Made by a program: the position numbers and the translations under genes
Shown: positions 45,758 to 53,761 of the stretch, in pieces
Layout: every line of letters starts with the position of its first letter
Position numbering within the stretch: position 1 is the stretch's first letter
The notes under the pieces: model-generated
The model's database searches: none
The model's input: the letters and a program-made list of their open reading frames with translations, nothing else
Told to the model about the DNA's origin: nothing
Origin: UBA8752 sp965659115
GTDB lineage: Bacteria > Bacteroidota > Bacteroidia > Flavobacteriales_D > Sanyastnellaceae
DNA: 53,761 nt
NCBI GenBank assembly: GCA_965659115.1
Contig: CBFHUP010000009.1
Coordinates: 1 to 53,761 of the forward strand
Direction: 5' to 3'

Positions 45758-48700
45758 TTACTCGGCACAATCCGATCCGTAGATCTGGAAGAAGTCGAGC
45801 AGGTCGTTGATGTTGATGGACCCATCACCGTTCAAGTCACCAGGACAAGGCGGTGTGTATTCACAACTTCCATCGTTTGTATTGGCCAACGGGTTGTAGT
45901 TCTCAGCCTGTGAGTCGGTGCAGCCTTCCAGTGGAAGGATACAACCAGAGTCAAAGTTGGCCGTGGGGTCATAGTTCAACGCCGTTGGGTCTGTGCAACC
46001 TGGGTAGAGGCAAGATCCATCGTCGGTTACTGCAGTGTCACTGTAGTTGGCCGCTGAAGCATCGGTACATCCCTCTACAGGGTATGAACAGAATCCACTG
46101 ACGTTCGCGCTAGCGTCGTAGTTGTCCGCAGCGGGATCCATACAACCCAGGAACAAGCAAGAACCATCGTCTTCCAATGCCGCAGCGTCAAAGTTGACTG
46201 CTGTGGCATCTGTACAGCCTTCCATCGGATAGCTGCACTCTCCTTCGATGTTGGCCGCGCTGTCGTAGTTGTCCGCAGCGGGATCCATACAACCCAGGAA
46301 CAAGCAAGAACCATCGTCGTCTGAAGCACCAGGCATGTAGTTCAAGGCTGCAACCTCGCTACAACCTGCCACCTCAAGTTCATCGCAGATGCCATCTCCG
46401 TCGGTGTCGTTCATGCAAGTGCTGCCATCACAATCATAGATTCCAGTGTACTCACAGCTTCCGTCATCGTTGGTCGCTCCTTCAGCATAGTTGCATGCCG
46501 CAGCATCCGTGCAACCGCAGGTGCTGTTGCCAATGGGGAATGTGATGATCAGGTCATCATCACCGCTGCCTTCTGGGAAGATCTGCAGCGAGATTTGACC
46601 GCTGATCGTTCCGCCGGTCGTGAACTGACCAAGCAATACACGCAGGTCGTCTCCTGCAACAGCGTTGGATGCGCCGTTGAGGGTAAACCAAGCACCGCCG
46701 AACATGCCGTCGATCGCGATGTTTCCACCTGCTTCGAACGGAGCAATCCAGTTCGAATCATCACTCTCAATGGCGGTGACTTCGATCTCTCCTCCTGCTG
46801 TATTGGCCGCCTCTGTCAAACCAATCGTGATGTAGCTGTCATACTCCAACTGGGGCGATATGCCAAACAAGAAGGGGTTCGTGTTCTGACCAAGTGCTCC
46901 ACCGAACGGATCCTGATAGAATGAGGACGTCGTGTTGATGTAGGTCTCCAAGCCATCTTCACCCACAACGCTAGAAAGCACATCGGTTGGGTTGACCATG
47001 GTGACATACAAGCGGTAAGTTGTCATGCCCGGCACTCCGTCTACAGCCACTGTCTCAAGGTTGACACTGTACCCATCGATGACAGGTGCATTGAGGCAGC
47101 TGCAGTAGTCGCAGGAGCCGTCATCCACATTGGCGACCTCGAAGAAGTTGCAAGCAGAAGCATCTGTACATCCAGGGATGGTGGCCACCACACAAGATCC
47201 GTCGTCTTCATCCGCGAGCGGGTTGAAGTTGAGGGCTTCTGGGTTGGTACATCCAGCGTAGATACATGAGCCATCACCAGCTGCAGCCTGAGGATTATAG
47301 TTGGTCGCAGCAGGATCATCACAACCGAGGGTGAAGTTCACCGTCACCAATTGGGTCACGGTGGTTTCATTGCCACATTCGTCCATGATGGAGAATATCC
47401 GCGTTGCTTCATATCCGCCCACCGCTTGTGATGTGCATACATCGACAAACGTCATGCTCACTGAACTGCAAGCGTCCTCAGCTTCAGGGAATTCAACCGG
47501 TATGGTCTGCCCTGCTGACACTTCATATGTGGTGTCTGATGGGCTGCTGGTTACGGTCGGAGCCGTTGTGTCAATGAACGAAATGGTCTGGACATAGGTG
47601 CTGCTGTTGTCACAGCCATCCATGGCGGTGAAAGTCCGCAACACAGTGTATTGGCCTAAACAGTCGCCTTCGATGGTCTCATCTGAGAACGTCACGCTCA
47701 CCGAGCCACAATCATCTGATGCCTCAGCTGTCGTGGTTGGCAAAGACTCGGAACACTCCAGTGAGAGATCCTCAGGCGTTTCCGTGAAGGTGGGCGCAGT
47801 GTTGTCGAGGAACGAAATGGTCTGGACATGGCTGGCGCTGTTGCCACAGCCGTCGGTTGCAGTGAAGGTGCGCACAATGATGCGGCTTCCTTCGCATGGG
47901 AAAGACTCCTCATCTGCGTAAGTCACCGTGACACCGGTGCAAGCATCCGTTGCCGTGGCCATCTCAAGGTTGTATTCCACTGAACAGTCCAAGGTTTGGT
48001 CTGCGGGTGTGAAATCAAACACAGGTGCCGTCATGTCCTCCAACGTGATCGTTTGAACATCTGAAGTGCTGTTGCCGCATGCGTCGGTCACCGTCCATGT
48101 GCGGGTGATGACATTGTTGGTCAAGCAGTTCAGTGGGTTCAGAGCGCCAACGCTGGCTGTTCCGTCCACCACGATCTCCATGGTGCTGCCGTCTGCTTCG
48201 TCGAGTACAAGCACAATCTCATCTGAGAGTGTGGTCACTGTCCAATTGGCAGATTCTGCATCCAAAAGCAATGAACCCATGTCGATGTTGGCTCCAACAA
48301 TTCCTGCACCGGAGACATTGCTCATGCGCACTTCGATATAGTCGTAGCTCTCTGACTCGAGCACATCTGTTACGGTCAGGGCAATTTGACTGCCCGTCAC
48401 GTCCACCTCGATGGCACCGCGGAGGTTCAATGGGTTTGAAGTTTCGTCTGCCGATGTCAGCTCCATGCCAGCACCGATTGTAACACCCGTGGCCTCCAGA
48501 ACCCGTGGGAATGAAGCCAGGTTGTCCAAGCGCATTTCCACGCGGAAGTCCGCTGTCAAGCCCTCCAAGGAGAAGGTGCCGTCGGTCACCACATCAGAGT
48601 AGCTCACCGCAGGGGCTGCGTCGCAACCGTCGGCCGCGTCGGACACGTCACCTGAGTTGGCAGGAACGGGTTCTACTGAGCAGTCCAAGGTCAAATCTGC

Positions 48701-51700
48701 AGGAGCAGAGAAGGTCGGAGCCGTGGTGTCTTCAAAGGTCAACGTCCAATCGTGCGTGGCCGTGTTGCCACATGAATCTGTGGCAGAGAAAGTCCTGACC
48801 ACCTGGTACTGACAATCATCCAAAGTCACCTCGTTGTCTGTGTAAGACACCTCGATGGCACCCGCACAAGCATCGTCAGCCGTCACATCGTGTGATGGAA
48901 TCTCCGTACCGCACTCCAACGTCTGGTCCGCAGGAAGGCCTGCAAATACCGGAGCCTCGTCGTCCAATACACTGATGCTCTGGACTTCTTGTGAGAAGTT
49001 GCCACAAGCGTCAATCGCCGTAAACGTTCGGATGAGCGTGTAGCTGTTGGCGCAAGCACCTTCCACTACCGACATCTCTTCTGTAAGGTCAACCAATCCA
49101 CAAGCGTCAGCAGCAGTGGGCATGGGGAAATCATAGTCCTCTTCACAGCCGATGGTGATGTCGGCAGGCACATCGCTGATGACAGGATCTGTCGTATCCA
49201 CGATGGTGTAGACTGTGGTTTCGTTGCTGATGTTGCCACAAGCGTCTTCCGCGGCCCAGGTGCGCAGCAGGGTTCCTGAGTTTCCACAACCCGTCGACGT
49301 CATTTCGTCGGTGAAGGTGATGGTCACACCGTTGCAGTTGTCCACGGCCACGGGCTGGGCGCTGGGCAATGGATCGCCGCATTCTACCGTAGCATCGGCA
49401 GGAACATTGGTGAAGACCGGAGCCTGCTCATCGACCACATGGATCACATGAGAGACTGTATCGGCTTGGCCGAAGTCGTCTGTGACGATGTAGGTACGGA
49501 TGATGTCATAAGTCTCGCCACAAGGGCCTTCTTCGATGGTGTCGCTGTAAGTGTAGGTCAAGTCCTGGTCACAGTTGTCTGTTGCCGCAGGTATCTCCAG
49601 TGCGATGTCTGCAGAGCAGCTCACGTTCAAGTCATCAGGAACGCTCGAGAATTGAGGCGCCTCGCTGTCAAACAGGCAAGCATCGTCGCAATCATACCCG
49701 AACTGTGGATAGTAGCAACTGCCGTCCTCGATGATGGCGCTGGCCGTGTAGTTACAGGCCGTGGCATCGGTACAACCACACTGGCTGCCACCGAATGTCA
49801 AGGTCACACGCTCTTGGTTCAGGTTGTTTCCCTCTGGGAATACCTGTACATAGAACTGTCCGCTCAATTCACCGTTGGTGGTCAACTGTGCCAAGAGCAC
49901 TTTGTTGTCGTCACCCGCGATTCCGTTGGATACGTCTGGATTGACGAACCAACCTGATCCAATGATGTCGTCGATGGTAAAGCCTGAACCACTTTCGAAC
50001 AAGGAGCTCCATGCTTCTGGCTCGGGCAGCCCTTGGACGTTGCCCTCTCCGTTGGCGGATACTGGGGCAGCATCGATGCCGATGGTGAACCAGCTGTCAA
50101 ACTCAATGTCTGGGACAAAGCTGTAGAGAATGGGGTTGATGCCATTGGGGAACACACCTCCATTGGGGTGCTGATAGAAATCACCCGTAGTTTCTACATA
50201 GATCGGGTTTGATGATTGACCCGTCACCGCGCTCACCTTGTCGGTAGCATTCGGCGTTGTGATGTAGACACGGTAGGTGGTGTAACCTGCAATGGCATTG
50301 GTGGCATACTCCTCGATTTGCACGCCATAGCCTGGCGAGTCAGTGGTGTAACCAGAACAGCTGCAGAAGTCACAAGAACCGTCGTCTTCGTCGGCCAATG
50401 GTGCATAGTTGCAAGCCAAGGGGTCCATACAACCGCTGAAGTTGCCGTCAAATGCGTCGCAGATGCCATCTCCATCGCTGTCGACCAAGCAGTTGCCATC
50501 GCAGTCGTATTCAGGTGTTGGGAATGTGCAGCTTCCGTCGTCTGAAGTGGCAGTGTCGTCGTAGTTGCACGCCGCAGGGTCGATACAACCGAGGCAGCTC
50601 GTGAACTCACAGGATCCATCGTTGATGGTCGCATCGCTGTCGTAGTTGCACGCACTGGCATTGGTACAGCCTGTGCAGCTTTCATATTCACAGCTGCTGT
50701 CGTCAAACGTGGCGTCAGCGTCAAAGTTGCAAGCGCCTAAGTCCGTGCAACCCAGCGTCTCCTCCTCGTCACAAATGCCGTTGCTGTTGCCGTCGTTGAT
50801 GCAATCTCCGTTGCAATCGAGGTTGGCTGCAGGAGGGTACGTACAAGAACCGTCTGAACTCGTCGCCGTTGCATCGTAGTTGCAGGCTGCAGCGTCGGTA
50901 CATCCGAAGCAAGTGACGTAGTCACAGGATCCGTCGTTCTGCGTCACTGAAGCATCGTAGTTGCATGCTGCAGCGTCAGTACAACCGGCACAGCTGAGGG
51001 TATCGCAGCTTCCGTCGTCGAAGGAAGCATCATCGTCAAAGTTGCAGGCCTCTGGGTTGGTACAACCGTTCACCTCCACTTCGTCGCACAAACCATTGGT
51101 GTTGGCATCGTTGAGGCAGTCTCCAGAGCAGTCTACATAGTCCACACCGTAGATGTCTTCTGCATAAAGGCAGGTCACAGGGATGGTGGCTGTTGCATCA
51201 TAGTTGCACGCCAATTCCTCTGTACAACCGGCACATGAGGAGAACTCACATGGGTTCTCGGTATCGCCGAAGTTGCAAGCGAAAGACAACTCACAACCGG
51301 TGGCCTCGATGACAGGAGCAGAGCCTCCGTAAGAACAACCGTAGGTCAAGAAGTCAGCTACGCCGTCTTCATAGTTGTCAGCAGCGGGGTCTCCACAGCA
51401 TGCGTAGAAATCACAAGCACTGTCCAATTGGATGGTCGCGGTAGGATCGTAGTTGCAAGCGAAGGTGATCATACACCCTGCGCAGCTTTCAAACTCACAG
51501 CTTCCGTCGTCTACATTGGCGTCGAGGGCAAAGTTGCAGGCCCCAGCATCTGTACATCCAGGGTACTCACAAGAACCATCGCCAAAGTCAGCATCGGCAT
51601 CGAAATTGCTCGCGGTTTCGTCGGTACATCCTCCGAAGAGGCAAGAACCATCATCGACCGTGGCTGTGCTGTCGTAGTTGAATGCTCCACTTTCGGTGCA

Positions 51701-53761
51701 TCCCCTGCAGCTAAAGAACTCACAAGAGTTGTCGTTCAGTGTGGCTGTGCTGTCATAGTTACAGGCCAATTCGTTTGTACAACCTGCGCATGATGTCAGG
51801 TCGCAACTTCCATCATCGAGGTTGGCACCTGGAGTAAAGTTGCAAGCTTGTGCATTGGTGCACCCTTCGAACAAGCAGGACCCGTCGTTGAAGTCTACCG
51901 TAGCATCGTAGTTCGCAGCATCAGAATCGGTGCAACCTCCATAGAGACAGCCTCCGTCGTCCAACAACGCGGTGTCATCATAGTTGGCCGCTTGATCGTC
52001 CGTACAGCCATAGCAATCGAACGTACAGCTGTTGTCGTTTTCGGTTGCTGCTGGATTGAAGTTACACGCTGTCGACAGGTTGCAGCCCAGTACCTCGTTG
52101 AGGTCACAGATGCCGTCGTTGTCCTCGTCGGAAATGCAAGAACCGTCGCACTCGTATCCGTAGGCAGGATATGAACAGCTGCCGTTGTCGTCGGTCGCAT
52201 TGTCCTCGAAGTTGCAGGCCGCATCATCGGTACATCCGGGAACTTCGTCCTCGTCGCATACGCCATCGCCATCGGCGTCGTTCAAGCAAACACCGTCGCA
52301 ATCGAAGTGCGCTGCGCCGTAGAGATCGGCCGGATAGATGCAGTTATCGTTGTCCGTATAGGCTGTGGTGGGATTGTAGTTACACGCATCCTCCAATTGA
52401 CAGCCGCACTGAGGCTCGCCCCAACGCACAGTCTGGAATTGCATGTTGGCGCCATCACCGTTCGGGAAGACCTGCACATACAGCTGTCCACTGAATACAC
52501 CATCGGTTGTGAATTGACCAACAAGGACACGGAGGTCATCTCCGGCAATGCCGTTGGCAGAGCCGTTCAAGGCATACCATCCACCGCCGTACTGGCCGGA
52601 GAGTTCAATGTCGCCTCCATTTTCAAAGGATGAAATCCAAGGCTCACCCTCCACGATGGAGACCTCCCCTTCTCCTGCTGAAAGGTCAGCTGAAGATGTG
52701 AGTCCAACAGATACCCAGCTGTCGTATTGGACAGATGGGAATGCGTCGATCACCGCTTGGTTGATGCCATGGGCACTGGCTGAACCGAGCACATCCTGAT
52801 AGAAGGACGTACTGGAGCGCACAAAGGCTGGGGTGAGTTCGTTGCCCGTAATAGCGCTGAGGAAATCATCAGCACTTTCGAGGGTGATGTAAACCTGGTA
52901 TGTCGCCATACCGTCGATGCCGTTTTGAATGGTATCGATGTCCACATTGTACGGTCCAGTTGCGGCGTAAACACCGTCACAAGAGCAGTAGTCACAACTG
53001 CCGTCGTCTGCCGTAGCTACCTCGTTGTAGTTGCAGGCAGAGGCATCTGTACATCCGAGCACTTCCAACACCGTAATGGTCTGGATGGCTGTAGATGCAT
53101 TGCCACAGGCGTCCACTGCGGTGAAAGTCCGGGTGATCAGTGCAAAGTCATTGGCACTGCCATCGACTTCGTCGGCATGCAATACCGTTGCGCCACTGCA
53201 GTTGTCCGCAGCTTCGGCCAGGACAACCTCTACGTCATCATACACGCCAACAGTGATGTCTGCAGGAACACTCGAGAAGACCGGAGCCACCGTGTCTACC
53301 ACGGTGATGGTCTGGATATATGAACTGCTGTTGCCACAAGGGTCTACTGCAACGAAAGTCCTTGAAATGGTAGACGAACCTGCGCACTCGCCCTCTTCTG
53401 TAGCATCAGACTGGCTGGTCGTGACGTTGCCACAATCGTCGGCCGCCACAACGCTAGATGCTGGCAATGCTGCGTCACAGGAGATGATGGTGTCTGCGGG
53501 AACTTCCACAAATGTTGGCGCTGCATTGTCTTCGACCGTGATGACCTGAATGTCAACGGCTTCGTTTCCACAATCATCGATCACCCGCCAAGTCCTGGCA
53601 ATTTGATCTCCGACGCAGGGCGACATGTTGAACATACCTGCATCGTTGTAGGACACTGAATAGGAATTGCAATCCTGCGCCGATGTCACATCACCGGTGT
53701 TGGCAGGAGACAGGTCGTCTCCGCAGAATACTGAAATGTCAGCTGGCGCCTCGAATACAGG
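45758..53761 (-). CDS. Giant secreted protein with HYR domains, GCTD-ACNY repeats, three copies of an unassigned domain and a dockerin-like end; 5' end outside the window
   Basis: At least 2667 residues, open at the right edge (the frame reads PVFEAPADISVFCGDD at the edge, so the true start lies further right). N- to C-terminal: three HYR-like Ig domains, the first partial (APTFxxVPADxxxxC... DxCGN), a Cys repeat, a copy of the unassigned domain, then about 20 more GCTD-type repeats with DADGDGVCDEDE calcium-type loops. A second copy is followed by eight HYR-like domains, one carrying an insert of about 150 residues. Then come a few repeats, a third copy, seven to eight repeats, and a final PGDLNGDGSININDLLDFF loop ending at SDCAE. 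No T9SS sorting domain closes it. Probably a long calcium-stiffened surface or matrix protein; how it is anchored is unclear. Confidence 0.9.
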   Translation of the reverse strand, partial: PVFEAPADISVFCGDDLSPANTGDVTSAQDCNSYSVSYNDAGMFNMSPCVGDQIARTWRVIDDCGNEAVDIQVITVEDNAAPTFVEVPADTIISCDAALPASSVVAADDCGNVTTSQSDATEEGECAGSSTISRTFVAVDPCGNSSSYIQTITVVDTVAPVFSSVPADITVGVYDDVEVVLAEAADNCSGATVLHADEVDGSANDFALITRTFTAVDACGNASTAIQTITVLEVLGCTDASACNYNEVATADDGSCDYCSCDGVYAATGPYNVDIDTIQNGIDGMATYQVYITLESADDFLSAITGNELTPAFVRSSTSFYQDVLGSASAHGINQAVIDAFPSVQYDSWVSVGLTSSADLSAGEGEVSIVEGEPWISSFENGGDIELSGQYGGGWYALNGSANGIAGDDLRVLVGQFTTDGVFSGQLYVQVFPNGDGANMQFQTVRWGEPQCGCQLEDACNYNPTTAYTDNDNCIYPADLYGAAHFDCDGVCLNDADGDGVCDEDEVPGCTDDAACNFEDNATDDNGSCSYPAYGYECDGSCISDEDNDGICDLNEVLGCNLSTACNFNPAATENDNSCTFDCYGCTDDQAANYDDTALLDDGGCLYGGCTDSDAANYDATVDFNDGSCLFEGCTNAQACNFTPGANLDDGSCDLTSCAGCTNELACNYDSTATLNDNSCEFFSCRGCTESGAFNYDSTATVDDGSCLFGGCTDETASNFDADADFGDGSCEYPGCTDAGACNFALDANVDDGSCEFESCAGCMITFACNYDPTATIQLDSACDFYACCGDPAADNYEDGVADFLTYGCSYGGSAPVIEATGCELSFACNFGDTENPCEFSSCAGCTEELACNYDATATIPVTCLYAEDIYGVDYVDCSGDCLNDANTNGLCDEVEVNGCTNPEACNFDDDASFDDGSCDTLSCAGCTDAAACNYDASVTQNDGSCDYVTCFGCTDAAACNYDATATSSDGSCTYPPAANLDCNGDCINDGNSNGICDEEETLGCTDLGACNFDADATFDDSSCEYESCTGCTNASACNYDSDATINDGSCEFTSCLGCIDPAACNYDDTATSDDGSCTFPTPEYDCDGNCLVDSDGDGICDAFDGNFSGCMDPLACNYAPLADEDDGSCDFCSCSGYTTDSPGYGVQIEEYATNAIAGYTTYRVYITTPNATDKVSAVTGQSSNPIYVETTGDFYQHPNGGVFPNGINPILYSFVPDIEFDSWFTIGIDAAPVSANGEGNVQGLPEPEAWSSLFESGSGFTIDDIIGSGWFVNPDVSNGIAGDDNKVLLAQLTTNGELSGQFYVQVFPEGNNLNQERVTLTFGGSQCGCTDATACNYTASAIIEDGSCYYPQFGYDCDDACLFDSEAPQFSSVPDDLNVSCSADIALEIPAATDNCDQDLTYTYSDTIEEGPCGETYDIIRTYIVTDDFGQADTVSHVIHVVDEQAPVFTNVPADATVECGDPLPSAQPVAVDNCNGVTITFTDEMTSTGCGNSGTLLRTWAAEDACGNISNETTVYTIVDTTDPVISDVPADITIGCEEDYDFPMPTAADACGLVDLTEEMSVVEGACANSYTLIRTFTAIDACGNFSQEVQSISVLDDEAPVFAGLPADQTLECGTEIPSHDVTADDACAGAIEVSYTDNEVTLDDCQYQVVRTFSATDSCGNTATHDWTLTFEDTTAPTFSAPADLTLDCSVEPVPANSGDVSDAADGCDAAPAVSYSDVVTDGTFSLEGLTADFRVEMRLDNLASFPRVLEATGVTIGAGMELTSADETSNPLNLRGAIEVDVTGSQIALTVTDVLESESYDYIEVRMSNVSGAGIVGANIDMGSLLLDAESANWTVTTLSDEIVLVLDEADGSTMEIVVDGTASVGALNPLNCLTNNVITRTWTVTDACGNSTSDVQTITLEDMTAPVFDFTPADQTLDCSVEYNLEMATATDACTGVTVTYADEESFPCEGSRIIVRTFTATDGCGNSASHVQTISFLDNTAPTFTETPEDLSLECSESLPTTTAEASDDCGSVSVTFSDETIEGDCLGQYTVLRTFTAMDGCDNSSTYVQTISFIDTTAPTVTSSPSDTTYEVSAGQTIPVEFPEAEDACSSVSMTFVDVCTSQAVGGYEATRIFSIMDECGNETTVTQLVTVNFTLGCDDPAATNYNPQAAAGDGSCIYAGCTNPEALNFNPLADEDDGSCVVATIPGCTDASACNFFEVANVDDGSCDYCSCLNAPVIDGYSVNLETVAVDGVPGMTTYRLYVTMVNPTDVLSSVVGEDGLETYINTTSSFYQDPFGGALGQNTNPFLFGISPQLEYDSYITIGLTEAANTAGGEIEVTAIESDDSNWIAPFEAGGNIAIDGMFGGAWFTLNGASNAVAGDDLRVLLGQFTTGGTISGQISLQIFPEGSGDDDLIITFPIGNSTCGCTDAAACNYAEGATNDDGSCEYTGIYDCDGSTCMNDTDGDGICDELEVAGCSEVAALNYMPGASDDDGSCLFLGCMDPAADNYDSAANIEGECSYPMEGCTDATAVNFDAAALEDDGSCLFLGCMDPAADNYDASANVSGFCSYPVEGCTDASAANYSDTAVTDDGSCLYPGCTDPTALNYDPTANFDSGCILPLEGCTDSQAENYNPLANTNDGSCEYTPPCPGDLNGDGSININDLLDFFQIYGSDCAE
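46115..46171 (-). repeat. 57-bp exact duplicate, copy 1
   Basis: The 57 bases are identical to 46262-46318. The two lie 147 bp (49 codons) apart in the repeat zone near the 3' end of the giant gene, so two adjacent Cys repeats share an identical coding segment. Confidence 0.95.
46262..46318 (-). repeat. 57-bp exact duplicate, copy 2
   Basis: Identical to 46115-46171. Perfect identity at synonymous sites suggests recent duplication or gene conversion rather than selection on protein alone. Confidence 0.95.
46517..47071 (-). other. Unassigned repeated domain, copy C
   Basis: Third copy in the giant protein, approximate limits. It is entered from a DYCSC motif and leaves into TCGC. Shared elements are MTTYRLYVTMVNPTDVLSS, SFYQDPFGG, YDSYITIGL, GGAWFTLNGASNAVAGDDLR and LLGQFTTGG. 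Confidence 0.75.
48125..48585 (-). other. Insert inside a HYR domain of the giant protein
   Basis: Approximate limits. One HYR-like domain is interrupted after SYSDVVTDG by about 150 residues beginning TFSLEGLTADFRVEMRLDNL and ending SVGALNPLNC, after which HYR sequence resumes with NNVITRTWTVTDACGN. The insert has no cysteines and alternating hydrophobic strands, so it may be an extra beta-sandwich. I cannot assign it. Confidence 0.6.
49780..50329 (-). other. Unassigned repeated domain, copy B
   Basis: Second copy in the giant protein, approximate limits. Entered from DFCSC and ending in QCGC. Elements: GYTTYRVYITTPNATDKVS, DFYQHPNGG, NGINPILYS, FDSWFTIGI, NGEGNVQGL, GSGWFVNPDVSNGIAGDD and LLAQLTTNGELSGQFYVQVF. 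Confidence 0.75.
52405..52953 (-). other. Unassigned repeated domain, copy A
   Basis: First copy in the giant protein, approximate limits. Entered from DYCSC and leaving into QCGC. Elements: MATYQVYITLESADDFLSAI, SFYQDVLGS, HGINQAVID, YDSWVSVGL, GEGEVSIVEGEPW, GGGWYALNGSANGIAGDDLR and LVGQFTTDGVFSGQLYVQVF. Confidence 0.75.

Noticed and set aside
45758..53761. A CRISPR-like or tandem-DNA repeat array suspected from the many similar short units in the giant gene.
   Set aside because: The units are coding, in frame, vary at the nucleotide level and match the GCTD/HYR protein repeats; there are no uniform spacers.

Overview
The window reads as a chromosomal segment of a moderately GC-rich Bacteroidota bacterium, most likely a marine-type member of Flavobacteriales (inference). 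The evidence is secreted proteins with type IX secretion (T9SS) C-terminal domains, SprB-type repeats, the Cys/Asp-rich GCTD-ACNY repeats common in that group, TAnnTTTG-like -7 boxes, weak Shine-Dalgarno signals, and the folP-cdaA pairing. No phage, transposase, CRISPR, rRNA or tRNA was seen. No stretch longer than about 300 bases lacks a gene.

Layout. 1-4262: end of an rRNA methyltransferase gene, then pdxH behind a cysteine-dioxygenase/methyltransferase fusion, a small unknown protein and a secreted PhoD-like enzyme. 4272-15607: four consecutive minus-strand genes for secreted T9SS proteins (about 890, 1358, 817 and 584 aa), three of which are followed by their own hairpin terminator. 15716-24740: housekeeping genes (thioesterase, HU, TrmH, MATE exporter, Fmt, a fused methylmalonyl-CoA mutase, CsaA-like, GmhB-like, class IV aminotransferase). 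24731-29568: a permease, a DoxX-type membrane protein and a DUF1599 protein on the minus strand, divergent from folP-cdaA. 29580-33404: a secreted LVIVD-repeat protein, a small protein and a lipoprotein dipeptidyl peptidase III. 33498-38281: an LptF/G-type permease, two glycosyltransferases and a 2OG-Fe(II) oxygenase in one tight plus-strand run. 38453-45018: HtrA protease, LON-domain protein, lipoprotein, then two guanidino-group-modifying enzymes directly ahead of argS. 45019-45654: two small genes. 45758-53761: the 3' part of a giant gene (at least 2667 codons) running off the right edge.

The most striking content is the surface-protein complement, roughly 36% of the window. A domain of about 190 residues that I cannot assign to a known family occurs six times: twice in the 1358-aa protein, once in the 817-aa protein and three times in the giant protein. 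It lies next to GCTD-ACNY repeats, and in the giant protein it is bracketed by CxC motifs. The giant protein also carries about eleven HYR-like Ig domains and ends in a dockerin-like EF-hand loop rather than a T9SS domain. Other unusual items are the cysteine dioxygenase-methyltransferase fusion, the fused MutA/MutB chain, and the operon coupling two arginine/citrulline-type hydrolases to arginyl-tRNA synthetase.
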